Shown piece after piece: positions 1-8,361 of a stretch of DNA of 64,000 nucleotides; positions within the stretch are counted from its first letter, which is position 1, and each line of letters opens with the position of its first letter. The notes under the pieces were generated by a model. It saw only the letters and a program-made list of their open reading frames with translations. It searched no databases and was not told where the DNA came from. The position numbers and the translations under genes are program-made. Location: positions 1 to 64,000 of the forward strand of contig NVXD01000015.1 in assembly GCA_002746415.1 (NCBI GenBank), read 5' to 3'. This DNA is from Flavobacteriaceae bacterium. Its GTDB lineage: Bacteria; Bacteroidota; Bacteroidia; Flavobacteriales; Flavobacteriaceae.

Positions 1-800
1 CCAAGTAATGGATTCTTCAACCTCATGAAATAAATCGGGCATGGTTACAGGACCAAATTGTGCCGTTACAGAAATAGGTTCCTCCCCCAAAGCATACCTA
101 CCAGCCTGAATACAATACACACCAAGGTTCATCAGCGGACCACCACCAGACAGTTCTTTGTTCAGATGCCAATCATCTGCGGGTATTCCAAGCAAACTAT
201 AGCCAAGAGAGACTTCAATAAGGCGTACCTGCCCAAAGACCTTTTCTTGCCCAAGCCTCATAATTTCCAGATGATTTGGTTCGTAATGCAAGCGGTAACC
301 CACTGCCAATTGCACCCTAGCTTTTTTGCAGGCAGCAATCATTTCTTGACATTCTTTTGCAGTATTGGCCATTGGTTTTTCCACGATTACATGTTTTCCG
401 GCCTTTGCCGCTCTGATGGTATATTCTTTATGCATGCCATTGGGTAGCACCACATACACTAAATCAATATCGGCATTGTTTTTTATGCTGTCAAAATTCT
501 CATAATTGTAAATATTCTTTTCCGGAATAGCATATTTTTCTTTCCAGTCTTTTGCTTTTGATGGTGTTCCCGTAATAATGCCAGCTAGCTGACAATATTC
601 AGATTCCATTAAACTATTTGCTAAAATATTGGCATAGCGCCCCAAACCACAAAGGGCAATATTTAATTTTTTCCCTGAATAGTTTTTTACCTTTTTTCTG
701 GAAAAAGGTTTAAAAGAAGTAAGCGATGGCAGTATGGCGGTGGAGCCAATTCCCAATCCCATATTTTTAACAAAGGAGCGCCTGGAAACGTTTTTCATGG
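1..800 (-). CDS. Gfo/Idh/MocA family oxidoreductase, Tat-exported (C-terminus cut by window edge)
   Basis: NAD(P)-dependent oxidoreductase of the Gfo/Idh/MocA family, which oxidises or reduces hydroxyls on sugars and polyols. Reading minus from an ATG at 800, the N-terminus is a twin-arginine signal (SRRSFVKN) followed by a hydrophobic stretch, so export to the periplasm in folded form is expected, as in glucose-fructose oxidoreductase. A Rossmann start (IALCGLGRYA) follows at about residues 47-56, and the family's EKP motif (VEKPMANT) lies near residue 120. The product is open at the left edge: 266 codons are visible, against roughly 350-400 for full-length members. It diverges from the SDR at 908 across a 107-bp gap. 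The substrate cannot be read from sequence; the nearby sugar operon suggests a carbohydrate. Confidence 0.85.
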
Positions 801-907
801 TAGTTTGTTTAAATTTTATGAGATTAAGGTATTACATGAACAACTATGATTACGAATGTTTTAGAAATAATTAACTTAGGCTACAAATTTTGAACAAAGT
901 TAGCATC

Positions 908-1672
908 ATGGATTTTAAAGGGAAGGTTGCCATTGTTACTGGGGCAGGTCAAGGAATAGGCTTGGAAATATGCAAACAGCTTGTTATTGAGGGAGCTAAT
1001 GTAATTTTAAATGACATTGACGCACTTTTGGCTGAAGAAGCGGTGAAAAACATAGATCAAAAGGCAGGTAGCTGTATTGCCTTTGCCGGAGATGCATCTG
1101 ACGTATCCATTATTGAACAAATGGTTGATGAAGCAGTTTCCAGATATGGCAGCTTAGATGTTGTAATTGCCAATGCTGGAATCACTTTGTATGGGGATTT
1201 TCTTAACTACACCCCAAAGGATTTTTCTAAAGTCATGGAGGTAAACCTTGGCGGCAGTTTTTTCTTGGCGCAGGCAGCAGCAAAGCAAATGAAAAAACAA
1301 GATGATGGCGGGTCTATATTGTTGATGTCTTCGGTCACGGGGCATCAGGCGCACGCAAACCTTGCAGCTTACGGAATGAGCAAGGCTGCTTTGGAAATGC
1401 TCGCAAAAAACTTGGTGATAGAACTGTCACCTTATAAAATCAATATAAATACGGTCGCACCAGGGGCTACCCTAACAGAAAGAACCCTTAAAGACGAAAA
1501 TTATACTAAAATCTGGAATAAAATAACACCAATGGGGAAGCCAGCATCAGTTTTAGATATTGCCAATACCGTTTTGTTTATGGTATCTGATAAGGCAAAA
1601 CACATCACTGGCCAAAGTTTGGTCATTGATGGTGGCTGGACTGCGACAAGCCCTTCCCCATATGAGGATTGA
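908..1672 (+). CDS. SDR family NAD(P)-dependent oxidoreductase
   Basis: Classical short-chain dehydrogenase/reductase of 254 residues. The cofactor motif TGAGQGIG is at residues 11-18, the NAG motif at 89-91, the catalytic serine at about 141-142, and Tyr155/Lys159 in YGMSK; the C-terminal GQSLVIDGGW is usual for the family. I chose the ATG at 908 because it places MDFKGKVAIVTG at the canonical N-terminus; a TTG at 890 would add six residues of no obvious value. Its neighbours suggest a sugar or sugar-acid substrate (for example 2-keto-3-deoxy-gluconate or a uronate), but SDR specificity is not readable from motifs. It reads divergently from the Gfo/Idh/MocA gene. Confidence 0.85.
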   Translation: MDFKGKVAIVTGAGQGIGLEICKQLVIEGANVILNDIDALLAEEAVKNIDQKAGSCIAFAGDASDVSIIEQMVDEAVSRYGSLDVVIANAGITLYGDFLNYTPKDFSKVMEVNLGGSFFLAQAAAKQMKKQDDGGSILLMSSVTGHQAHANLAAYGMSKAALEMLAKNLVIELSPYKININTVAPGATLTERTLKDENYTKIWNKITPMGKPASVLDIANTVLFMVSDKAKHITGQSLVIDGGWTATSPSPYED

Positions 1673-1796
1673 TGCGTTTTATAGCGTATAATTGATGCCC
1701 CTTTTTACGAGTATCAATATTATTTACATACTTTTTTTGTAACCTTTTCCAAAAAAGGAAGTTTACCCTTTTTATAGACCTAAAACTATAAATTAA

Positions 1797-2351
1797 TTGC
1801 AAGCACTGACTGACAATTCATTGATGCTAAAAGTAAAATCTGGTGACACGGATAAGCTGGGCTTGCTATATGAAAGACATAAAAAAAGATTGTTTGGTTT
1901 TTTTTATAACATGAACGGGAATCCATCAATAAGTGAGGATTTAGTGCAAAATGTATTTATCAAGATCTTAAAATACAAACACACATTTACAGGAGAAGGA
2001 TCTTTTGATGCATGGATCTTTAAGATGGCCAGAAACATTTATTATGACCATTTTAAAAATTACAATAAGAAAAACAATACAGATGCCCTTTCATCAATGG
2101 AATATAGGTTAGAAGATTCTGATAATCTTGATTCAAAAATGGAGCTTACAGATAATATGGTACAGTTAAGAACTGCGCTGAGCAAAATAAGCCCAGAGAA
2201 ACGTGAAATATTAGTATTGAGCAAGTTCAAGGAAATAGGATACAATGAAATTGGAGAGATATTAGGATGTAGTGAAGGTGCAGCAAAAGTAAAAGCACAT
2301 AGGGCCTTGAAAGATTTAAAAACGATTTTTATGCAATTGGATAAAATTTAA
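1797..2351 (+). CDS. ECF-type RNA polymerase sigma factor
   Basis: Sigma-70 family factor of the extracytoplasmic-function class, 184 residues. Region 2 is visible at about residues 24-90 (LYERHKKRLFGFF, EDLVQNVFIKIL, FDAWIFKMARN) and region 4 at about 128-178 (LSKISPEKREILVLS followed by a helix-turn-helix IGYNEIGEILGCSEGAAK). The start is probably TTG at 1797, because homologues I recall begin with the same MxALTDNxLM stretch; an ATG at 1824 is the alternative. The stop is 3 bp before the start of the anti-sigma gene, so the two are translationally linked. Expected to direct transcription of its own operon, including the two DUF4097 genes, when released by the anti-sigma factor. The signal is unknown. 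Confidence 0.9.
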   Translation: MQALTDNSLMLKVKSGDTDKLGLLYERHKKRLFGFFYNMNGNPSISEDLVQNVFIKILKYKHTFTGEGSFDAWIFKMARNIYYDHFKNYNKKNNTDALSSMEYRLEDSDNLDSKMELTDNMVQLRTALSKISPEKREILVLSKFKEIGYNEIGEILGCSEGAAKVKAHRALKDLKTIFMQLDKI

Positions 2352-2354
2352 AAT

Positions 2355-3146
2355 ATGGAGCAGGAAAAATTTAAAATATGGTCTATTGATTATTTGTCTG
2401 GTGCACTGGATGCTGAAGGAAAAAAGACGTTTGACGCTTTTTTGGAAAGCAACGAAGTATATAAACAAGAGTTTAAGGACCTGAAAAATTCTTGGAATCA
2501 GATTGAAAATCTTGAAACCCCTGTGCCATCAGAAGAAATGGATAAGAATTTTTATGAAATGCTGTATGCTCATAAAGAGGAAAAGGAAAATGTATTTTCA
2601 AAGATTGAAGGAAGCTTAAAAACAGTATGGCAAAGTATGATGCGGCCTCAACTTGCTTATGGAATTTTGATATTGTGCATAGGATTGGGTTTGGGATATT
2701 TTATGAACTCGGAACCAACAGTCAGTACCACCATAGTAAATACTGAGACAGAAAAAATAAGGGGAGAGTTAGTGCTAACATTATTAGAACAACCCTCTGC
2801 AAACAAAAGATTACAAGGGATAAGTGAAGCCAATAAATTTACAAAGGCCAATGATAAAGTCATTAAAGCATTGTTGCAAACTTTGAACAACGACCCAAAT
2901 GTAAATGTAAGATTGGCGGCCATAGAGGCTTTAACCAACTATTTAGACAACCCAATAGTGCGGGAAGGCTTGGTGCTATCTATCGTGAAACAAAAATCTC
3001 CAATTGTACAGGTGACATTGGCAGATTTGATGGTGGCCTTGCAAGAAAAAAAATCAATAGAACCGTTTAAGAAATTAATACGAACAAAAGAACTGGATAA
3101 ATCGGTGAAAGAAAAACTGGAAACCACCATTCAATCCATTATTTAA
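2355..3146 (+). CDS. Membrane anti-sigma factor with periplasmic HEAT repeats
   Basis: Likely anti-sigma factor of 263 residues. An N-terminal cytoplasmic helical domain (about 1-95) starts with WSIDYLSGALDAEG, typical of sigma-binding domains. One membrane segment follows at about 99-116 (LAYGILILCIGLGLGYFM). A periplasmic helical region at about 135-260 carries HEAT-like repeats (KVIKALLQTLNNDPNVNVRLAAIEALTN is partly visible as such, then a second, shorter unit). It lies 3 bp after the sigma gene. Most bacteroidetal ECF partners carry FecR domains; HEAT repeats outside suggest a protein-protein or envelope-stress input. The function is inferred from position and topology; the HEAT assignment is by pattern. 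Confidence 0.8.
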   Translation: MEQEKFKIWSIDYLSGALDAEGKKTFDAFLESNEVYKQEFKDLKNSWNQIENLETPVPSEEMDKNFYEMLYAHKEEKENVFSKIEGSLKTVWQSMMRPQLAYGILILCIGLGLGYFMNSEPTVSTTIVNTETEKIRGELVLTLLEQPSANKRLQGISEANKFTKANDKVIKALLQTLNNDPNVNVRLAAIEALTNYLDNPIVREGLVLSIVKQKSPIVQVTLADLMVALQEKKSIEPFKKLIRTKELDKSVKEKLETTIQSII

Positions 3147-3221
3147 AAATAGTTATTCATCAATATGTGCTGAATTCAGTTCAGCATTTAATCAAATCAC
3201 GAACAGTCAAATTTAAAAATT

Positions 3222-4091
3222 ATGAAACAGCTAGTAGTATGCTTGGGTCTCATGACCCTAGTTGGAACACAGGCGTTAAAAGCGCAAAAAAAGGAATTCA
3301 AGGAACAAATAAAAAAAGAAGTTTCGTTTGAGGGGAGCAACTCAGAGAACACTTTGATTATTAAAAACATATTTGGTTCCATAACAGTAGAAGGCTATAG
3401 TGGCGATACTGTATTGTTTGAAGTTGAAAAAACAATTACCGCAGATAATACGGAAGATTTAGAATTTGGAAAGCAAGAATTGACGCTAAGTGTGGTAAAA
3501 AAAGGGAACAAGATTATAGCACATCCAAAGGCTCCATATCTTAAATTCAATGAGAAAGGAATGCAATTTAATTGTTGCGATGTCCATGAGGAACCAGCGT
3601 ATAATCATCAGATGAACTTCACTGTAAAAGTTCCTAAAAATGTTAGGATTGAAGTATCCACAATCAATGATGGAGAGGTATTAATTAGAAATACTAGGGG
3701 TGCTTTCGTAAAGGCCAATAATATTAATGGAGGCATTGTATTGGAAAATATTACAGGTCAAACGAAAGTGCACGCCATTAATGGGGCAGTAACCATTTCT
3801 TATGTGGACAATCCAACGGTAACATCTAGTTATTATTCCTTGAATGGAGATATCAACATTACGTATCAAAAAGGCTTATCAGCAGATATTGCTTTTAAAA
3901 GTATGAATGGGGAATTGTATACAGATTTTGATATTGCTAAACAATACAACCAAACTGATAAGAATTATTCTGGTAAGAGTAATAAAGGAAAATACAAATA
4001 CGAATCAAAACCAATGGTACAAATAGGAAAGGGAGGCATTAATTTTAGTTTTGAAACCCTGAATGGAGATGTATTCATCAAAAAAATATAA
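3222..4091 (+). CDS. Exported DUF4097-type beta-strand repeat protein
   Basis: Exported protein of 289 residues with an N-terminal signal peptide (hydrophobic VVCLGLMTLVGTQALKAQ, cut expected after about residue 21). The mature part is made of short beta-strand repeats around N-G motifs (INDGEVLIRNTRG, INGGIVLENITG, INGAVTISY, LNGDINITY, MNGELYTDF, LNGDVFIKK), the pattern of the DUF4097 / putative-adhesin family, which is predicted to form a beta-solenoid. It sits 75 bp after the anti-sigma gene and 22 bp before a paralogue, so it is probably a member or target of the sigma operon. The molecular function of the family is not settled; adhesion is only a family label. Confidence 0.8.
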   Translation: MKQLVVCLGLMTLVGTQALKAQKKEFKEQIKKEVSFEGSNSENTLIIKNIFGSITVEGYSGDTVLFEVEKTITADNTEDLEFGKQELTLSVVKKGNKIIAHPKAPYLKFNEKGMQFNCCDVHEEPAYNHQMNFTVKVPKNVRIEVSTINDGEVLIRNTRGAFVKANNINGGIVLENITGQTKVHAINGAVTISYVDNPTVTSSYYSLNGDINITYQKGLSADIAFKSMNGELYTDFDIAKQYNQTDKNYSGKSNKGKYKYESKPMVQIGKGGINFSFETLNGDVFIKKI

Positions 4092-4113
4092 GAGAATAAT
4101 AAAAAATTACGTC

Positions 4114-4923
4114 ATGAAAAATATAAGAGTAATAACAGCACTATTATTTATAGTGGTAGCATGTATTGCAAATGCGCAGGAGACCAGTACAGAATTGTTT
4201 TCCATACCCTTGAGTAATCCAAGCAGTCCAGGAAAATTAATTGTAGGTCAGATATCGGGATCCATAAATGTAATAGGATATGATGGGAAAGAAGTAGTAG
4301 TAAAGGCGTCCTTTGGAAAAAAGAACAGTAGTAAACCAAAAACTAAAAATGGTTTAACGCGCATAGAAAATTCTTCAATGGCCATTAGCGCAAAGGAAAA
4401 CAACAATATAGTAGAAATTATTAATGAACAATGGAATAAAAAAATTGATCTAGAGATAAAAATCCCTAAAAATTTTTCATTAAAACTGAGCACCATAAAC
4501 AATGGAAACATCTCTGTAACAGGAGTTAATGGAGAAATGGAAATCAGCAATATCAATGGCCACATCACCCTTGAGGATGTTAGTGGTTCTGCATCTGCAA
4601 ACACTACAAATGGCAAGGTGAAAGTTAGTTTTAACAGTATTACAAGCAATGCAAGCATGGCCTTTAGCAGTTTTAACGGTGATGTTGAGGTTACTTTTCC
4701 AAGCTCGTTAAAAGCGAATATTAAAGCAAAGTCTGATATGGGTGAAATCTACACCGATTTTGATATAGTGCTAGATACAAAAGGCCCTGTTGTTAAAACC
4801 AATACTTCTTCTGGCAACTATAAAGTAGAGATTGAGCAGTGGGTAAAAGGGAAAATAAATGGGGGCGGGCCAGAAATGCTCTTTAAAAACTTTAATGGGG
4901 ATATTATGATTCGCTCTAAGTAA
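4114..4923 (+). CDS. Second exported DUF4097-type protein (paralogue of the preceding gene)
   Basis: Exported protein of 269 residues with signal peptide (VITALLFIVVACIANAQ) and the same N-G beta-strand repeats as its upstream neighbour (INNGNISVTGVNG, INGHITLED, TNGKVKVSF, FNGDVEVTF, FNGDIMIRS). Both proteins also share a GEIYTDFDI / GELYTDFDI element near the C-terminus, so they are tandem duplicates that have diverged. The ATG at 4114 is chosen because it begins the signal peptide; reading further upstream would place 17 charged residues before it and overlap the previous gene. It probably shares the sigma/anti-sigma operon transcript. No catalytic motif is visible. Confidence 0.8.
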   Translation: MKNIRVITALLFIVVACIANAQETSTELFSIPLSNPSSPGKLIVGQISGSINVIGYDGKEVVVKASFGKKNSSKPKTKNGLTRIENSSMAISAKENNNIVEIINEQWNKKIDLEIKIPKNFSLKLSTINNGNISVTGVNGEMEISNINGHITLEDVSGSASANTTNGKVKVSFNSITSNASMAFSSFNGDVEVTFPSSLKANIKAKSDMGEIYTDFDIVLDTKGPVVKTNTSSGNYKVEIEQWVKGKINGGGPEMLFKNFNGDIMIRSK

Positions 4924-5000
4924 AGTAAACACTCACAATAACACAAAAGAAAGTGAAAGGGAGTAAATCGTTTTAGGTCTATATCAAAAGCGAATAGGAA

Positions 5001-6092
5001 CTAATTTTTTATGATGTTCACAGCACTCCCTTTCATTGTCTTTTTGTCTATAGAGATGTTTAGCAACTGCAATATTGTTGCTGCAATTTGATTGCTATAT
5101 AACTGTTCTTCAGTATCCACTTCCCCGGAAACAACAACACCATTTCCAAAAGCAATGAGCCAGACCTCTTCACTGCCTATAATATTACTACCGTGGCCTT
5201 TCCAAGTTTCTAGAGGGTTAGTGCCTCTGCCATGATCTGTAGTGATGATAAAAATAGTATTGTCTTTATAAAAAGCATCATGTTGGGTGTATTCCCATAT
5301 TTCTTTGATCATTGCATCTGTGCTGTAGGCCGATTTTAAGTAGGCTTCATAATCACCATCGTGCGCAAAATCATCTGTTTCACCATACGCTATGTACACC
5401 AATTTGGGGTGTTCTTTTTTGATATGCTCCATTGCATAATGATGGGTAAACGCATCCAAACGAACACTCCCCCACGGACTAGGAATTTGATGTTGTAATT
5501 CATTTAAAAATATTTCCCGCTCGCTGAGGTTTTTGGTGGCAGACTCGAACCCTGCATTTACCGGAACACCAGAGCGTTCCTCATTAACAATAAATGGAAA
5601 CACATCCCAGCTTCCAAAGGCAGCAACTTTTCCTTTGTACAAAGGGAGGTTATTTGCTATTTCTAAAATAGTCTTGTTGGGATTATTGATTTTATCATTA
5701 CTAGTAATGTTAGTATCATCGGCAGCACCAGTCAGGATTTCATTGTAACCAGGATAAGAAAACCTCATAGTATTGGTTAAGTCAACCATACTGCCGTTTG
5801 CCCTATTACCATGTAATTGCCCCATTTTAGGAATTTCTTTCCAAAAGAATGGCATTAATGTCTCTCTTCTTTCTTTTGCCGAAGTTCTCCAGAAAGCCGA
5901 CTTCAATGAAGTGGTATCGTTTACATATTGTTTGTTGGTAATTAGTAAGGAATCTGCTCCAGTATAGAGCTCTTGCCATCTTAGTCCATCTAAGGTGATC
6001 AAAATAACATTGGGAGCATTGTCTTGGGCGCTTGTTTTAAAAATAGGCAAGCATAAAATAAGCAGTGTAATTATTAAATTAGATTTTTTCAT
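5001..6092 (-). CDS. Exported alkaline-phosphatase-superfamily phosphodiesterase
   Basis: Secreted member of the type I phosphodiesterase/nucleotide pyrophosphatase branch of the alkaline phosphatase superfamily, 363 residues. A signal peptide covers about residues 1-22. Metal-site motifs are VILITLDGLRW (Asp35), a candidate nucleophile region FSYPGYNEILTG (Ser112), YGETDDFAHDGDYEAY, and TTDHGRG with a later WKGHGS. The ATG at 6092 begins the signal peptide; a TTG at 6101 is possible but less likely. It starts 5 bp after the AGE-epimerase gene ends, so the two are cotranscribed. The substrate could be a phosphodiester or a sulfate ester, since superfamily members cross over; not resolvable here. 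Confidence 0.8.
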   Translation of the reverse strand: MKKSNLIITLLILCLPIFKTSAQDNAPNVILITLDGLRWQELYTGADSLLITNKQYVNDTTSLKSAFWRTSAKERRETLMPFFWKEIPKMGQLHGNRANGSMVDLTNTMRFSYPGYNEILTGAADDTNITSNDKINNPNKTILEIANNLPLYKGKVAAFGSWDVFPFIVNEERSGVPVNAGFESATKNLSEREIFLNELQHQIPSPWGSVRLDAFTHHYAMEHIKKEHPKLVYIAYGETDDFAHDGDYEAYLKSAYSTDAMIKEIWEYTQHDAFYKDNTIFIITTDHGRGTNPLETWKGHGSNIIGSEEVWLIAFGNGVVVSGEVDTEEQLYSNQIAATILQLLNISIDKKTMKGSAVNIIKN

Positions 6093-6097
6093 TTTAA

Positions 6098-7489
6098 TCA
6101 ATGTTCAGTATTGGTTAATGCAAATTCTCCTTTCAACATTTGTGTCACATTGATTAAGGCTCTAATCGTATGATAGTTTACTTTCCACACCCCTGCTTTG
6201 GCATTGTGAATCGCATGTGGATTTGAATCTAATCCTTCACTATGCCAACCACCATTTTCATGATCAATCATATAAGTGTCCAAATAGCGCCACTGTTTTT
6301 TGAACAAAGTAGCATAGCGCTTTTCTTCAGGAAACAATTGGGATAGCATCAAAAGTGAATTAAGTCCTTCTGCTTGGGTCCACCAAACTTTGGCAGGATT
6401 CTCTATAGTGCAGGTATCGGAATCGTCAACATAATAGCCGCCGTCATAAAAGCCTCCCTTTTCATTGTCCCATCCTTTTGCAAGTGCATGGTCCACCATT
6501 TTCTTTCCCTTTTTTAAAGTAACGGAATCATTTTTTATTCCAAGGGCATGAGAAGCTTCCAGCATTAGAAAAGCAGTTTCTACATCATGTCCAAAAGAAA
6601 TATGGTCCAGCCAAAAATTTTCTTTTCTATAGACTTCAGTAGAATCTTTAAAGGAAACTGGCGTCCAATCTCGTTGCAAATGTAAGCTGAGAGAACCCCT
6701 TTCTGTGGTAATGACATCTCTGGTCAATATTAATAATTCTTCCAAACGTTCTTTTACAAGAGGGTCTGGCCACACGCCATACAAGGCTGTATAACACTCT
6801 AAAAGATGAATAGATGAGTTTTGGTCTTTCCAATCTTTGCGAACGAAATTGTCATAACTGTTATCATTTTCCTTTACGTCTAACAACCAAGAGCCGTCTT
6901 GCTTCATGACATCAAAATACCCTTTATACTTAGAGTCATACGAATGGGCTTCTAACCATTGAAATGTTTTTTTTGCCAAGTGTAAGGCTGTGGTGTCTTT
7001 TGAAAGTTTATAATAGGTTGCCAGACCATAAATAGCAAAAGAATTGCCATAGGCACTTTTTGAAGTAGAACGTAATTTAAGCGAATCTCCTTCTATACCT
7101 TTAAGGGTATAAAAGCCACCGTGCTCATCATCCCACATGTTCTCTTTTAAAAACTCGAATCCATGTTTGGCAATGTCTTGATATTGGTCATCCTTATAAT
7201 GCATCGCTAAAGCCGAAGCAGTCCATATATGACGTGCTTGGGTCACCAACATCTTGTTTTGATTACCATCTTTTGCCCATTCAGAATCAAAATCGGCCCA
7301 AAACCCACCATTGATTGTGTCTATGGTTCTGGGATACCAAACGTTTACGAGGGTATCCAGAGAGGTTTCAATTTCTGACAAAAGACCATCATTTTTAGGC
7401 TGTTCTTTTTGTTTACAGGAAAAAATAAGGAATAGAAAGATAAAAGAGGCGCATTTTAATAGCGCAGGAATAAAAGAGCGTGGTTTCAT
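6098..7489 (-). CDS. Lipoprotein AGE-family epimerase (cellobiose 2-epimerase-like)
   Basis: N-acylglucosamine 2-epimerase (AGE) family enzyme of 463 residues, an alpha/alpha-barrel that epimerises C2 of a reducing-end sugar. Motifs resemble cellobiose/mannobiose 2-epimerases: QARHIWTASAL near residue 84, SFGHDVETAFLMLEASHALG near 300, KVWWTQAEGLNSLLML near 366 and GVWKVNYHTIRAL near 440. These include the histidines and tryptophans expected around the active site. Unlike typical cytosolic members it begins with a lipoprotein-type signal (FIFLFLIFSCKQK, Cys25), so it should be membrane-anchored outside the cytoplasm. It is cotranscribed with the phosphodiesterase gene downstream. A disaccharide or oligosaccharide substrate is likely. 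Confidence 0.8.
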   Translation of the reverse strand: MKPRSFIPALLKCASFIFLFLIFSCKQKEQPKNDGLLSEIETSLDTLVNVWYPRTIDTINGGFWADFDSEWAKDGNQNKMLVTQARHIWTASALAMHYKDDQYQDIAKHGFEFLKENMWDDEHGGFYTLKGIEGDSLKLRSTSKSAYGNSFAIYGLATYYKLSKDTTALHLAKKTFQWLEAHSYDSKYKGYFDVMKQDGSWLLDVKENDNSYDNFVRKDWKDQNSSIHLLECYTALYGVWPDPLVKERLEELLILTRDVITTERGSLSLHLQRDWTPVSFKDSTEVYRKENFWLDHISFGHDVETAFLMLEASHALGIKNDSVTLKKGKKMVDHALAKGWDNEKGGFYDGGYYVDDSDTCTIENPAKVWWTQAEGLNSLLMLSQLFPEEKRYATLFKKQWRYLDTYMIDHENGGWHSEGLDSNPHAIHNAKAGVWKVNYHTIRALINVTQMLKGEFALTNTEH

Positions 7490-7532
7490 ACTTTCTTGAA
7501 TATAGGAACAAAAGAATAAAACTAGACAATAA

Positions 7533-8309
7533 TTATTTAAACAGAATCAACAAAGCTCCTAAAGCAGTTAATGCTAAAATCAATTTTCTATAAAATTTGT
7601 CTTGTATAATCCTTACCAACCTGATTCCAAAAAACAACCCCAAAAACACACCTGGAATTAATTTTAAATTTATCATTAGCGTATCTGGCGTTATGGTTTT
7701 CCACACAAAAATGTGAAACGGCAGTTTAAAAATATTGATGAATAGAAATAACCAAGCAGCTGTACCAATAAATTCGTTTTTGGGTAATCGAATGGCTAAG
7801 AAATAAATATTGGAAAAAGCACCTGCCAAATTTCCAATCATGGTGGTAACCCCTGACATGATTCCAGTAAATCCAGCAAAGGCCCAATGGTTGGGAATAG
7901 TTTTAGAAGGACGCCTGTCCCACCAATACATGGTCACAACACTTATTAAAATAATAGCGGACATGCATATTTTAAAAGTACTTTCTGGTAAATCCTTTCC
8001 AATAACAACTCCAACAAGAACTCCTGCCATCATCCACGGCAGAAAACGAATGATATGCTTCCACTGTGTATGCCTGTTGTAGTAAAAAACAGCAAAAATA
8101 TCTCCAACAATCAGCATTGGAACTATTAAGCCTGTAGATTCCTTTGCACCAAATGCAAAGGTCATTAAGGTGACAATAACAATGGCTATTCCTTTAAGAC
8201 CAGCTTTAGAAATGCCAATTATAAAGGATGCAATGAAAGCCAATACCCAAGATGTGGTTGAAATTTCAGGGACAGAAGCAAGCATCATAAATAAGGTTTT
8301 GGTATCCAT
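7533..8309 (-). CDS. TauE/SafE-family membrane permease
   Basis: Sulfite exporter TauE/SafE family permease of 258 residues with about eight hydrophobic segments (for example AFIASFIIGISKAGLKG near the N-terminus and LILALTALGALLILF at the end). The family's glycine-rich N-terminal element (GISKAGLKG) is present. Members export sulfur-containing or small organic anions. The ATG at 8309 is preferred to a TTG two codons upstream. It lies 43 bp upstream of the AGE gene on the same strand and diverges from the symporter gene at 8362 with only 52 bp between. The cargo is unknown; sulfite or sulfate release during sulfated-glycan use would fit the neighbourhood but is inference. Confidence 0.8.
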   Translation of the reverse strand: MDTKTLFMMLASVPEISTTSWVLAFIASFIIGISKAGLKGIAIVIVTLMTFAFGAKESTGLIVPMLIVGDIFAVFYYNRHTQWKHIIRFLPWMMAGVLVGVVIGKDLPESTFKICMSAIILISVVTMYWWDRRPSKTIPNHWAFAGFTGIMSGVTTMIGNLAGAFSNIYFLAIRLPKNEFIGTAAWLFLFINIFKLPFHIFVWKTITPDTLMINLKLIPGVFLGLFFGIRLVRIIQDKFYRKLILALTALGALLILFK

Positions 8310-8361
8310 AAGCAAAAGTATCCTAAAAAATAATATCTTTAGCTACCAACAAAACTAAAAT

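Noticed and set aside
58-447. Plus-strand 129-codon frame
   Set aside because: Antisense to the Gfo/Idh/MocA gene; its composition is irregular and the minus-strand frame has clear family motifs.
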